64,000 nt of DNA from Struthidea cinerea. Its lineage: Eukaryota > Chordata > Aves > Passeriformes > Corcoracidae. Below, in pieces: positions 1-60,816 of this stretch; within the stretch, counting starts at the first letter, position 1, and each line of letters starts with the position of its first letter. The translations under genes and the position numbers were made by a program. A model generated the notes under the pieces. That model did no database searches. It was not told the origin of the DNA and was given only the letters and a program-made list of their open reading frames with translations. The stretch spans positions 1,205,873 through 1,269,872 of the forward strand of contig VZTI01003935.1 of the NCBI GenBank assembly GCA_013397865.1, in the 5' to 3' direction.

Positions 1-47
1 GGACGGTGGATGAACTTCCAGAAGGCGTGGATCCCACTAAAAAAGAG
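1..47 (+). CDS. VILL: VILL penultimate coding exon (partial, cut by window edge)
   Basis: In the frame starting at base 3 this reads TVDELPEGVDPTKKE, the conserved linker just before the villin headpiece (LPEGVDP is typical of the family). The exon ends in GAG at 45-47, followed by a weak-looking donor GTGGCA. Phase 0 fits the next exon. Confidence 0.82.
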
Positions 48-1401
48 GTGGCAGCATTGCTGTTGTGATGCATTTCTAGCTTAACCTGGAACTGGCTAAG
101 TGTACTTTAGACTACTGAGTCCTGCTCAGGCTCAAGGGGACACTGGCAGGACACACAGGTGTCACCAAAAGCAGGAGCTTCATGTGAGGAGATTCATAGA
201 ACCATAGAATGGGCTGGATTGGAAGGGACTTTAAATATCATTTAGTTCCAACTCCCGTGGACAGGGACACCTTGTGATGGTTTTAGCCTAGTTGAAGTAA
301 TTATGGGGTTTTTATGGCAGAAAAAAAAGAATTTTAACTAGTAATTTTTAAAAAATGTTTTCATCTGGTAGAGTTGTTTTGCTCTGCCACCCAACCTCTA
401 TCCTCAGAGGGACAGGGGCACAAGGTGACGCAGCTGAGAACAAGCCAGAATTTGCATTTTGCTTGAGCTGTAGGTGAATGCTGTCATTTGAAACTCCTCC
501 CAGAAGGGATTTTTTTTTTTTTAATTGTCAGAAAGCTTGCATTTCAGCAACTTTCAATTTCAGAAGAAAGGACACATCCCAGATTTCCGATCAGCCCAAG
601 GATTTTGGCAATGTCTGCAGCTGAATCCAAGCAAGCTGATGGGAGGGACAGAGGGTAGATTGCCTCTGCTCCCTGTGATCCATGTTTGATCAATGTCTTG
701 CCCAGCAGATCTGGCGAAGGCCAACACCCACAGCCAGAGCCATGATCCACAGCTGGGCTCTACATGAGCTCTTCTACCCAAAATGCCAGGGAAAACTCAG
801 CCTCCCATTGCCACAGGGCCTTTCTCAGTGTCCCTGATGATCCTGCTTTCTGCAAACCATGTCTTTCCAGCAATGGGAGTGAACATTTCCAGTGAATATT
901 TTAGGGGAGATGCTTTCACTGTGAATCACTACCTAAGGAACCACCCAAAACTCCGGCCAGCAGAGCTTCCCTGGTGGACCATAAATCGTCCTGGCCACAG
1001 TATGATTAGCAGGGACTAAATTCCAGCCAGAGCATGCTAACTCCTCAAAACCAGAGCATCTCTTTGGGCTGCTGGGCTTTTATTTCCCTGGTGCTTTGGG
1101 AAGTGGGATGTGGAACAGTCGCTGGGATGTTCCACTTCCCACCACGAGGACAGGGAGCTGAACAGGAGCTGTTGGCCTGGAGTCAGAGGTCAGCACTGCC
1201 ATGGTGGGGAGGGGATGCAGCCTATGGGGGTGTCCCAGGCTCTGCAAAAGCCAAAGCTGACCTGTCCTTGCCCTCTCCTCACTGCAGTGCTATCTCTCCG
1301 ATGCCGATTTCCACGACATCTTTGGGAAGTCCAAGGACGAGTTCTACCAGATGCCCAAATGGAAGCAGCAGAACGAGAAGAAACAATTCGGACTCTTCTG
1401 A
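1..1401 (+). CDS. VILL: Villin-like protein, C-terminal end (two last coding exons, 5' part outside window)
   Basis: The coding segments are 1-47 and 1288-1401, joined by a phase-0 intron with GT at 48-49 and AG at 1286-1287. The translation reads through a short linker (ELPEGVDPTKKE) into a complete villin headpiece core that begins CYLSDADF, contains WKQQNEKK and ends FGLF at TGA 1399-1401. Headpieces of this family bind F-actin, and the YLSD.DF..IFGKSK.EFY pattern is closer to VILL than to VIL1. The gene lies tail-to-tail with PLCD1, as in human 3p22. The paralogous VIL1-PLCD4 locus was considered, but the neighbour here is clearly PLCD1. The gelsolin-like repeats must lie to the left of the window. 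The intron holds a CR1 remnant. What the protein does in this species is inferred only from the family. Confidence 0.9.
192..278 (-). repeat. CR1 LINE 3' fragment
   Basis: The segment starts with two CATAGAA-type units, then GGATTGGAAGGGACTTTAAA and GGACAGGGACACCTT. This is the reverse complement of a CR1 3' end, which in sense orientation finishes with ATTCTATG-like octamers. It lies in the last VILL intron. Confidence 0.75.
1288..1401 (+). CDS. VILL: VILL last coding exon: villin headpiece
   Basis: The exon follows a pyrimidine-rich acceptor (CTCACTGCAG) and encodes 37 residues ending GLF and TGA. The tryptophan and lysines of the WKQQ..KK actin-binding face and the terminal phenylalanine are present. 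The first residue is cysteine, where human VILL has phenylalanine before YLSD. Confidence 0.93.
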   Translation, partial: CYLSDADFHDIFGKSKDEFYQMPKWKQQNEKKQFGLF

Positions 1402-2060
1402 GACCGCAGGGGGCATCCAATGACTCTGGGACCAACCCCTGCTCCCTTAGGAGCTGCACGGAAGACGTGCAGGCATTTGCTCAACGATCCAAACCCAGCA
1501 CCCCAATCCAACGCAGTTACTCCAGCAGCCACTGTTCGGGGGATGGCTCCTTTCTCCCTGCAAACCCAGAACCCCAGGAGGCAAAACGTTTTTCAGGAAC
1601 AGCTTGACAGGATGTTTTTGCCTCTTCCTGACACTTTCTTGCTGATAGCCACGAAGACAAGTGTGTGCCACGCAACCGCGTTGTAGCCTCATCTTTCCTC
1701 TCCCTTTTGCAAATTGCCACGTGCACGAGGCCATGATTTCCTTCATTTGTAGAAGTTTAAAATTAGTCATGACAAAGGCCATTTGCAGCTGCTGTGTAAA
1801 TTCTGGATGGGGAGAAGAGAGGGAAGCCCTAAGAGGATGGAAGGGGAGCCTTGAGGTCAGGAAAAAGGTAATGGAGTAGCCAGATGCCTAATGGTGTAGT
1901 CTGTGGAGTGGCACCAGACAGTTCTGCCCCTTCTCATCTTGTAGAAAAACTACTCACCACAGAACAGCAAGGATCAGTTCTAGATTAACATGCATAGCCC
2001 AGGGCAGGTTACACACATGAGAACCTGGTTTGGGGAAAAAAAGCACTTACTATGAGCATA

Positions 2061-2066
2061 TTTATT
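2061..2066 (-). terminator. Minus-strand AATAAA downstream of the unassigned ORF
   Basis: TTTATT on the plus strand gives AATAAA on the minus strand. It matters only if the 2446-2925 minus-strand segments are transcribed. Confidence 0.15.
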
Positions 2067-2445
2067 AGCTGATCTATTTCAAGGGGATGATGACACTAAA
2101 GGCTAGACACAAATGTTGATTTTTGACTGCCAGACAAGACTCTATTTTTTTCTCATTCAGACAGCATCTACAATCTCACCTGGCCTCCCTGACCACACCC
2201 AGGTGAATGTCAGAGTCCCTCTGTCCACAGACAGAGGCTCGAGGAAGCCAGGAGGGTTTTGGGTATGACCTGAGGCAGATGGTGATGATTTTATCAGGGC
2301 TCCATCCCTGCGATGTCCATGGGGCTGAGAGTGCTGGTTCCACACTATGGGATCAGTCTGACTGGGGAGGGCAGTGGGAAAGGTGAGCAATCAGTGATTA
2401 CGGGATAAAACTGTAAACTAAAGGAAGAAACACCGCCTTAAAAAC

Positions 2446-2607
2446 TCAGACAATGTGGGTTTGCAGCTTTACTCCATTTCCAACCTGATCAGTGATTCCA
2501 AATAAACATCCAGCAGCAGCAGCAGCACTGTAAGTGTCCTTGATCAGCATGGGGGGGTAGGATGGCAGCAGATAAAAGCTCTGCAGGGCCACAGGTCCTT
2601 CAAACAC
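2446..2607 (-). other. Exon-like terminal segment, unrecognised product
   Basis: On the minus strand ACCAG precedes an open frame reading VFEGPVALQSFYLLPSYPP, then an alanine run encoded by a GCT repeat, and a stop at 2448-2446. A minus-strand AATAAA (2066-2061) lies about 380 bases further on. The reading phase does not join directly to the 2842-2925 segment, so an extra small exon or a pseudogene would have to be assumed. No family is recognised. Confidence 0.22.
2501..2506 (+). terminator. Candidate VILL polyadenylation signal AATAAA
   Basis: This is the first AATAAA I noticed downstream of the VILL stop on the plus strand, about 1.1 kb after TGA 1399-1401. A 3' UTR of that length is plausible, but no transcript evidence is available. 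Confidence 0.25.
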
Positions 2608-2841
2608 CTGGTCATCAATGGAATTTTGGAATTTTTTTTGAAAAGTAAAGAACAAACTGAGGACGTGGGGCCCTTTTTGTTCCCAAGCACCCCATGTACC
2701 CTGCTCCTGAAGCCCCCCTTGCCAATGAGCAGTAGTACCTGGCTATTCAGCAGTTGGCCTGACTGCCCAGCCCAGCTTCAGGAATGTGGGGATGGAGCTG
2801 GGGAGCTCCAGGCTGGTGATTGAGGGGCGAAGAGCTCTCAC

Positions 2842-2925
2842 TCAGGACCACATCATTGTGAAGTGTCACCATCTGGCTGGGCTGCAGCAGGGACCTCCAG
2901 GCGATGGGGTCTTCTGGATAGAACT
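2842..2925 (-). other. Exon-like segment, unrecognised product
   Basis: On the minus strand an acceptor-like ACAG precedes an open 84-base segment that reads FYPEDPIAWRSLLQPS then QMVTLHNDVVL, and a good donor GTGAGAG follows. The composition looks protein-like (Trp, Tyr, Pro, few low-complexity residues). I do not recognise the family. It lies downstream of PLCD1, so it would be the end of another minus-strand gene or a decayed copy. Confidence 0.25.
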
Positions 2926-4062
2926 CTGTGTTTAAGAATTACACTTACATCAGATAACACCCATCATGTCCAAGTCCCTGCCACCACTTCATCCCATTTC
3001 TGCTTGAGGGTCCAGCCCAAAACCCACTGAAATCCCCTGTGCAGAGTAAGTTAAGCATCGAGCAGAGACACGAACCAGCTGAATTACCTGTGTGATTGCT
3101 CCTGTTGTGCTCACATGAGATGCAATCAGCACACATCACCCCCCTTGGCACTGCTGGAATCAGCAATATTTGCCTTGCCCTGCTGAGGAGTGCTCCTGCC
3201 AGCTCCCAAGTTAATGAATTGCCTGTGCTCCTCAGTAAGATGCAGGAATGCCACCTACCTGTGGGCCCAACAAGCTTCACACAATCAAATGAAGACCAGA
3301 AAAAATATAGTCAGATTAGGGAGATTAGGCCAGTTTGCTACAAATTGTTCTCATTCCTGTGGCCACCAGGCTCACCAACACAAGTGGAGTGCTCCTGCCA
3401 GCAATCAGAAGCCAGCCTGGGATTTCACAGACCACGGAGCCTCCTGATATTTGTGCCTGATGCAAAGTGCTGCTGCTCTCCTCATGGGAGAGTTGCTTTT
3501 ACTCCCTGCCTCTGATTTCCAAAGCAAAGATCCTCTCTCACCTCCTCCCTTCCACGCCTTTTGCTGTGATGTTGGTGGCCATGTTGTTTCTGCTGCTCTT
3601 TTCCCCAGAGCTCTTCCCTCCTGTGGAGCTCCAGCACATCCTAATCTGCTCAGAGATGAGCTCACTTGATAACAACAGGGACCGTGTCCCTTCCTTAGGG
3701 GAGAGAGGAGACCTTGCAGCATTGCTATCATGCTCTGCCCCTCCCATTTCCATCTCATCTCTCCTTTCCCACCCAGCTATAGTAGCTTTCCCCCGACTGT
3801 TCCTACCTGATGAGGGATGTTTTTTCCTCCCGTGGATCTTGCCTACCTTCATTTAAGTGCACAACAGGCAGAGGAAAACCCAGCCTCCTGTGCAATCAAT
3901 CTAAGCCCACCCTGACCCTGGCCTCCTGGTCCCCCACTTCTCTAGTGCCAGCCACAGCAGGCAGGTGAGGGCTTTAGATCAATAATCCAACCGAAATCTA
4001 ATCCTGCCACCCCAAAAATGCAAATAATGTGTTCACAGCCAACCCAGCGAGCTGATCTGACT

Positions 4063-4278
4063 TCACAGAGTCACACAACCACAGAATGGTCTGCACAGGG
4101 AGGGACCTTAAAGATCATCCATTTCCATGGGCAGGGACACCTTCCACTATCCCAGGTTGCTCAGAGCCCCAGCCAAAGTGGCCTTGGACATTTTCACTGA
4201 TGGGGCATCCACAACTTCTCTGGGAAACCTCTTCCAGTGCCTCTCTGTCCTCACAGGGAAGACTTTCTTTCTACCTTG
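4063..4278 (-). repeat. CR1 LINE 3' fragment
   Basis: This segment contains CACAGAATGG, GGGACCTTAAAGATCATCCA, GGCAGGGACACCTTCCACT and GGGAAACCTCTTCCAGTGCC in order, the reverse complement of a CR1 3' end. It is diverged. Confidence 0.85.
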
Positions 4279-5039
4279 CCCCTCAGCTAGTGCTGAGACA
4301 AGTGAGGGGGCAGGACCTCTTCTGACCACCTTCACCTATACTTTTCATCCCATGGCTCCCTAAAACAAAATGCTGAGAGCACACTGGGGCAGGGACCAAA
4401 CGCAGGCTGTCCCCGGGTGGGAGTCAAGGATGTTCTATCCTTGGCCTTCAAATGTGTCTCCAACAACGTGCCCCATCCCAGAGGGCAGCTGGGCTAGCCC
4501 GTGTCACTGCAGGGCCCCGTGCTCTGCCTTGCTGGCCACTCTGGAGCTCTTCCACCTGCTGGTTGTTAATGCAATATCAGCCTCTGAGGTGTGGGTTTAA
4601 TTCACATTTAATCTGGCAATGGTTTACAACATCACACAGTATTGTAGTGAGGAGGAAAAATCAAAGTGTCCAGCAACATTTACTGCAGCACAACAAACTC
4701 CAGGGAGGGCTAAAAGAAACCCAGGTTTGCATAGGCCTAAGAATCACTAAATCCAGGATATTGTGGATTCAAAAAATAAGCTGACTGGAGTACGTTTAAA
4801 AGGACAATATCATCTTTGGTATCAGCCCCTCGTCTTCGCCAGCAGGGATTAAAACCCCAGGAAAGCCTGAAAACTTAAAAAATTAAGCAGGTCTATTTCC
4901 AAATTCATGCATGTTGCATTCAAGTAGGACAAAGAGGCAAATGGCAACAAGTAATGGAACTCTCCCAGAATTCTTTTTAAACTTTTAATAGTCTAACATA
5001 CTGTTAGTAACACAGTTGGCACTTCAAAATATATATTAT

Positions 5040-5045
5040 TTTATT
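5040..5045 (-). terminator. PLCD1: Candidate PLCD1 polyadenylation signal AATAAA
   Basis: TTTATT here is AATAAA on the minus strand, about 1.0 kb after the PLCD1 stop codon. A weaker ATTAAA at 5535-5530 would give a 3' UTR of about 0.5 kb. Which one is used cannot be told from sequence. Confidence 0.4.
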
Positions 5046-5243
5046 TCAATAACATTCCCTTAGCTCTGTAGTTCTGCTTGAAGACAAATCACTCGTTGCC
5101 ATAAATATTGCGTTGTTTTCAAAACACTCTTGTGCTGGGTTACCTCTACAGTGCAACTGGGACCTGCTAGCACTTACAACATCTACTTCCTCTCTGTTAA
5201 AAAATGACATTTTTCTGTAAAAACACAAAGTTCTACTGTATTT

Positions 5244-5263
5244 AAAAAAAAAAAAAAAAAAAA
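5244..5263. repeat. A20 homopolymer
   Basis: Twenty A on the plus strand lie in the presumed PLCD1 3' UTR (T run in the transcript). Confidence 0.95.
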
Positions 5264-6035
5264 GCCCTGCTGTCAGTTGAACGTGTTTCCACTGTCTCTG
5301 GCAAAAGACATTCTCTGAGGTCCCTTTGAGTGGGTTTCACTTTGGGTCAGAGGGAAATCTGCTGTTCGGCAGCTTCTTTCTCCTCCACAGGATGAGAGGC
5401 AGGCTTTGAATGCAAAGTGGCCTGGCTGAGAGCCAGGCACACAGGCAGAGTAGTGCTCATGTATTTTTTATCACAACACAAAAGGAAACTCGGGTTACAT
5501 AACACGGGGCTTTGTAGTGCAGCTTTCTTTTTTAATCTGTAACAGAAAAGAGGGGAATTGTGTCCCCGTTTAGGACTTCATACGGTGAGAGGTGGCCGAC
5601 ACCTGCAGTTGCAAGAAGTCACCTGGCACCTGGCCACCGACTGCAGGGCTGAGGGAGACTTTTCCTTGCACAGATGCTGGGTGCTTTGCCCAGATGCCTG
5701 ACCGAGCCCAACCCAAGAGCTGTACTTCACTAAAAAGGAGTCCCTATCCTCTCACTAAAAGCAACATTTAAAAAAAATCTAAATAAAGTGAACTAAAACC
5801 ACAGCTGGATTGGTCGAATGGGTACAAAAGGATTAATCTCAACAGCAGCATTAGGATGCTTCCAGCACGCAGCAGGGAGAAGGTTGATGGCTGTTTCACA
5901 TCAGGGGTCCTACGGAGCACCGAGTGCTGCTCCAGGGAAGGTGCTGGGGACTGACCCTGGCACTGGCAGAGTTCACACACCGAATTCCTTCCAGGTCTGT
6001 AAGGAGGCTCACTGTGGCCTGGAGGAGCCAGGCTG

Positions 6036-55550
<49,515 letters not shown>

Positions 55551-55554
55551 GGCT

Positions 55555-56060
55555 GCAGCAGGAGCCGCCAGCAGCAGCAGAAGGGCTCCGGGAACCAGCT
55601 GTGCCCAGAAGTCAGCGCTGCTGCGGGGCGGCAGCCAGAGCCGCCAGGCTCCCTCTGCTCCCCGCTCCAGCAGCCCCCGGCGGCAGCTCCCTCCCGAGAG
55701 CCTGCTCCTTGCCCTTGGCTGGAATTGCGTGCTCGCTATGACTCCTCATTTATCTCTCCCGCATCCGCACGCCGCCGCCTGCCCAGCGCACCGACTGCGG
55801 CCAAGCGCCGCTCCGGCCCTGGCTCCTCCCTGCTCCAATTTGGCGTCTTCGCCGCTGGCCCGGCCTCCTGCTGCTGCTGCTGCTGCTGCTGCTGGATGGA
55901 GCTTCCCAGCGATGCTTCTTTTCCTGTGCCTGCCACAGTTTCGTGCTCCGCGCCTTTCCGGCGCGGGTTCCAGCAGACGCCGAGTGCTCTGAATCCATTC
56001 TTGGTGGTCCGCAAATCAAGGAAAGGGTCTGAAGCAGATGCCGCGGGTCAGGGTTTAGGG
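55555..56060 (-). promoter_or_regulatory. PLCD1: CpG-rich putative promoter and leader of PLCD1 first exon B
   Basis: This GC-rich, CpG-dense segment lies directly upstream of the MESNG start on the minus strand (GGGGCGGCAGCC, CCCCCGGCGGCAG, GCCAAGCGCCGCTCCGG). It contains a CTG9/CAG9 tract. The CpG density falls off beyond about 56060. It is most likely a CpG-island promoter with the 5' leader; the start site is not determined. Confidence 0.55.
55868..55894. repeat. (CTG)9 / (CAG)9 microsatellite
   Basis: Nine perfect CTG units lie on the plus strand, about 320 bases upstream of the first exon B start codon. On the minus strand this is CAG9. Confidence 0.97.
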
Positions 56061-57624
56061 CTAGCGAGCTTTTAGATGCTGGTGGAGGCGTGATTCTTTT
56101 CACAAGTTAGAAAAAAACCCCAGGTCACAACTTGCCAGTGTAGAAATAGAAACTAACCACAAACGCTCGCAAAGGCATGAGCTTAGGGCAGAAAAAAGTT
56201 ATGAGCTTTGCATTTGAGACAGCGAGACAGAAAAAACTGCACTGTCCTGAGACTTTTACTGAGTGGAACTGATTCCTTCCACTCTATCCACTCCTCCTGA
56301 ATCAGGTATCTTTGAAGGGTAGAAAGATGATGATGGCAAATAAGGAGAGGGAAAGAAAAGGAATCCAGTGTGAGGAAATACAGTTTCCCTCTACTTGAAT
56401 AATTTTTAGTAATTATTTTGTTCTTGTTTATGTACATTTCTGGTTATTTAGGTTATCCTGATGCTAACACTTGATGCAGTTATTAGCAGATTCAAAGCCC
56501 TCTCTCCTCAGCAGCTCCATGGAAAGAAGGGAGAAGTCCCTCTCTGATGGTGACAGATCTAGAAAACATGTGGTGAAAAATACTTTGGGACAGTTTGTCT
56601 CTCCCTGCCAGGAACTGGGCTGCTCCTCTGAGAGCCCAGACCTTGCTCTCAGAGAGTTTTACAGTCCACAAATACAAGGCTGCTGCCACCACCCAAGGAA
56701 AACAGCCCTAATATAGCAAAACTCCTCATGCTAGGACAAAACTAACAAAACCAAACAAGTGGAGCAAGAAGAGAGCAGAGATTTCACCCCATAACTCCTC
56801 CCAAGTCCATTCTTCTACCTCACAGTCACCAGTTTCACATGGGGAGGACCCATCTCCTGCTAGACACTTTCCAAAGGACCCAGGAAGGAATATTCTCTTT
56901 TCAAACCCACAGACATTGATTCAGATGGGGCAAACTGGCAGCTGCTGACAGGCAGGACAACAGCTGAAAGTACCCAGGAGATTCCTGTTACAGCCTTAAA
57001 AACCTCGAGGCAGGGGGATTTTGACAAGCCTGTCACCCTTCCAGCTGATGGGGAAGAGTACTGGAGGGAGTGTACAGGAAGGCTGCTGGAGGAGCCAGCC
57101 AGACTGGAAACTCCAGTAAAGCTGAGGTGGTGAGGACATGATGGTTTTCACAAGAGAGGAAAAGTAGAGAAGAGCAGTTTGAAAGTGGTGACACAAAATG
57201 GCATTGCAGTAACTCCTTCCCTGTTCTCTGTGTCACACCCCAGTGTGTCCTCACACTGCCTGTGCCACACACAACTCCTCGCTTAGAGATGGACTGGTCA
57301 GTGTCCCTATGCCCTCTGTGGCAAAGGGGGCAGTGTGGCAGAGCTCCGTTATTCCCAGAAATGACGTGGACCATATTGTGGTTAGAACCTCCTCAGAGCA
57401 GTGTGGGGTACAATGGCACCATCACTCTGCTGTGAACACAACCATCATTACCTCAGGCTGGACAGGTCTTCACCAAGAAAACACAACTGAGCTTCTCTGC
57501 CATAATCCCTTGAGACTTGAAGATGATCCCCTGCATGTAGCCCTTCTTGAGAGCCCACTCTATCTCCTTGTGCTTCCTTCCTCCTGTGCTGCCTTTTCCG
57601 TGGTCATAGGTGAGGTGGAAGCTG

Positions 57625-57738
57625 GAACCATAGAATCACTGAGGGTGGAAAAGGCCTCCAAGATTATCAAGTCCAACATTAACCCAGTCTCACCATGCTC
57701 CCCACTAAACCATATCCCCAAGTGCCACATCCAAATGG
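57625..57738 (-). repeat. CR1 LINE 3' fragment (GGAAAAGGCC subfamily)
   Basis: AACCATAGAATCACTGAGGG, GGAAAAGGCCTCCAAGAT and ATCAAGTCCAACATTAACCC mark a reverse-oriented CR1 end in the PLCD1 5' flank. Confidence 0.88.
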
Positions 57739-59360
57739 TGCCTGTCAGGAGGTCTCACAAAACCTTGCCTAACTTTTCATTTTCACCATTCCATTTACTC
57801 TCCCTGCTTCTGTACACATACAGAAGCATCACCATTTAGGCTGCTTGGACCACCTGGGGACCTTTCTGCCACCCTAAGCTAAGTCATCACCATTTCTGAG
57901 TCCTTGATGGGCTTGACATGTGTGTGCTCGGAGCAAGGCGGGCAGTAACAGACAGTCGTGCATTTCTTGCTTTCATCAGAAAGTACAGCAGTCACCATCA
58001 GAGTGCTGATATGCTGCAGCAAACACTCAGAATCTGAGATCTCACAGCACAGGTCTCATCAGAGCCTTGGTTCAGAAGGCTACACTCCTCTGAGTTGTAT
58101 TTCTGCATGTGCTTGAATTCCCTTTCCTTTGCATTGCTGACAATAATGCACATCCAGAATAACAATGAAACCAAAGGGATGTGAGGAGCTACTGGGCTTC
58201 TGTGAGCTGCAGAAATCCTACTAATAAAAACTATTCTAAGAATAATTTCTTAGAATGTTTAAGAATGTCATGTGAATATGCATTTTTTTCTTGTCCACAC
58301 CATCATTTCTGTGCTCATAAAGAAGCAAAGTCAGGGAATTCCTGGGCCTGGAAACGGGCTGGGGAGTTGGCACTGCCTTCCCAAAACAAAGCTGCCACCC
58401 AAAGAGTACAAGGTCAGAGCTGTGATATTTTACTGAAGGACAAGGCCCAAAGGCAGGACACATCTTCATTATCCACTCTGCTCTCCAGCCACAGAGATGA
58501 GGCTGGAAGGAGTTAAATGTCAGGCAGGCTGGGTGAGGAGCCTCTGTAACACACCCTCCAACACAGATGTCCATATGAAAAGGTGCCAGGATCATCAGCT
58601 GAACTGGAACCCTGCAAAGTCAAGGAGATCTCCTATTTCTCTCACTCCTACACGCCTTTGCATTTTCCTCCTTTGTTTTACACACACAGCCCAGCCCAGG
58701 CAGCAAAAAGCAATCACAGAGCTCAAAGCCAAAATTGTTTGCAGGGTTCAATTCCACAGTGAACCATAAATCACAGCAAACCTAAAGCAAAGCAGTTTAC
58801 CTGTCTCCACTCCGAGAGCATGACTCAAGTGTTGACTTAATTGCACACAGTGGAAGGAGCAGCTTTTCATCTCAGAGGAATGCTACACCACCCGAACACC
58901 GACTATTTCCAATGGAGAAGATGCCTCCTGGCTCCCTCTGCCCTTCAGACTCTCACACACACCCTCCTCACCCCACTGAAATGTTCCCAACCACCTCTCG
59001 AAAGGGTAGCAGCAAAGGGCTTTGTTTGCTTTGCAAAAAGGAGTCAGGATTTCTGCCACAGTCACACAGTGTAAGAAGCATTTGGGGGTTACATGGCCAG
59101 CAGGGAGCTTTGGCAGCCATGTCGGGCTGTTTTTGTCAGCAGGAGAATTACAAAAACCAACACAAAAGAAAATGTCATATTTAATAGGGTTCATGTCAAT
59201 GCAGAAGCGGGACAGGAATTCTCAAACACTTTAGTTATGGTCTGGCTGTTCACTGAAATGGTTTTTTATGTCTTTTCCCAGTCTGTTTACTGTTTTAGAT
59301 GGGGTGTGTTACAATCCTCAGATCATCAGGTCTCTCTAAATCCTACTCTCATATAAGCAG

Positions 59361-59452
59361 ATTCATAGAACCACGGAATAGTTTGGATTGAAGAGACCTT
59401 AAAGATATCTCATTCCAAACCCCTGCCACGGGCAGGGCCACCTTCCACAAGG
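59361..59452 (-). repeat. CR1 LINE 3' fragment
   Basis: ATTCATAGAACCACGGAATA is followed by GAGACCTTAAAGATATCTC and GGGCAGGGCCACCTTCCAC. It is in reverse orientation and diverged. Confidence 0.88.
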
Positions 59453-60770
59453 CTGAATAAATAAGTCTATAGTTGATGGACAGCAAAATGTAAAATTGTC
59501 AGCTGCCTTTTACACTTTGGGAACTGCCAGAACTCTCACCAAGGAGCTTGAACACCCCTGTGGGAGGGCAGCTCCAGTGCCCCGGTGACTCACCTGCCAT
59601 AAAGGCAATCATTACTCTTTGGTTATCAGTGCTGTCTTGCATTAGGTGGGCACAGCTCTTGTTGCTAACACTTCCCTGCCCATGCAAGACCTGGGATTCC
59701 TAGGACTGATCCTGCCACTGAGTGTGCTCCACCCAATATTTACCTATCGGCAAATTCTCCCAGCACTTCCAGGTTTGCAGCAGCTGCCGGTCCCTCACGT
59801 GCAAGGAGCACTTGAACTGTGGGGAAGAGCAGCCTCGTGGCTCTGCAGGAGCTGACGGAGATCAGCACCTTTGGAAATCATGTTCCCTTAGGAGATAAAC
59901 TGGAATAAGATCAGGAATGGGATTTATAACTGTGAGAACAGTGAGATTATTGGGTTTCTGGATAAGTGACTGGACAGATTAATTCACCGTAGTTTATAAA
60001 CTAGGCTGGGATGGTATCATGCAGTTCAGGGAATGGGAAGGGCAGCCAGATGCCTTGTTTATCACCACGGATAGCTGTGCCAAAGTACCTTCTGAGTAAA
60101 TGATATTGATGTATACATCTGCATTTAAACCATTTATTGCAGCAGTTACTCCCATTTAGGAGAGCTGTGCATGGCCACAGGAAAAGGAAGCAACAGATGC
60201 TGGGATGTGTAAAGCTAAACCTGCTGCTGGCAGAATCCTGTGCGAGTCCCATTAAAATTAATGAGGTATTTCTGTTTGAGCAGAAGATAAATTTGACTTG
60301 CTAAGCCAGAAATACGCCTACCTGACTTATTGTATCTTAAGTATCTCAAGGGTTTCCCCTCCACTTAGACTAAGTAATCAAGAGCAGTTCTAACTACCAA
60401 ATAAAGCAATAAAACAATAAAAACAGTCATTTATTACTGTATGGTCACAATTAAAGACTTAGAGAGTTGCCAGTTCAACAAGTCTCACATTGATTTCAGG
60501 CTGAAAAATTATAGGAAAATAGAATTAAAAGCAAGATTATGCATAAGATTCGGAAATTAAAGTTCTAAGTTCCTCTGCTTATTCCAAGGAGTTAATTATA
60601 ACTCTTGGAATTTCGGTATGAAGGAGACAGTTAAATAATTTTACCTCAATTCAATAGTTCTTGGTATTTAGACATCTCACCAATTTTGTCTTCAGACTGA
60701 CTTTGTGCTGAAAGTTTTATTTCACATTTGTTTACCTCATTTCTCCCACTACAGGACAGATTTATGAGCT

Positions 60771-60816
60771 TCTGAGAGTAATTTTTATGTATTTCTGAGA
60801 GTAATTTTTATGCATT
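60771..60816. repeat. 23-bp tandem duplication
   Basis: TCTGAGAGTAATTTTTATG plus YATT occurs twice head to tail (60771-60793 and 60794-60816), with one T/C difference. It lies in an AT-rich stretch with no gene. Confidence 0.95.

Larger units (their letters stand above)
1402..5019. other. VILL-PLCD1 tail-to-tail spacer
   Basis: The spacer contains the presumed VILL 3' UTR, a CR1 remnant near 4063-4278 and the unassigned minus-strand exon candidates at 2446-2925. Other open frames here are short, lack family resemblance and lack paired splice sites. Confidence 0.6.
5020..6035 (-). other. PLCD1: Presumed PLCD1 3' untranslated region
   Basis: This is non-coding sequence between the PLCD1 stop (6038-6036) and the candidate poly(A) signal at 5045-5040. 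It includes a 20-base A run (5244-5263; T run in the transcript). The boundaries are inferred. Confidence 0.4.

Noticed and set aside
3467..3856. Plus-strand 129-codon ORF with a hydrophobic leucine-rich stretch
   Set aside because: There is no family resemblance and no splice sites of matching phase. The hydrophobicity comes from a pyrimidine-rich stretch in the spacer.
57243..57839. Plus-strand 198-codon ORF in the PLCD1 flank
   Set aside because: Its last third runs through a CR1 fragment (57625-57738), and the rest has no recognisable domain or splice structure. Most likely a chance frame.
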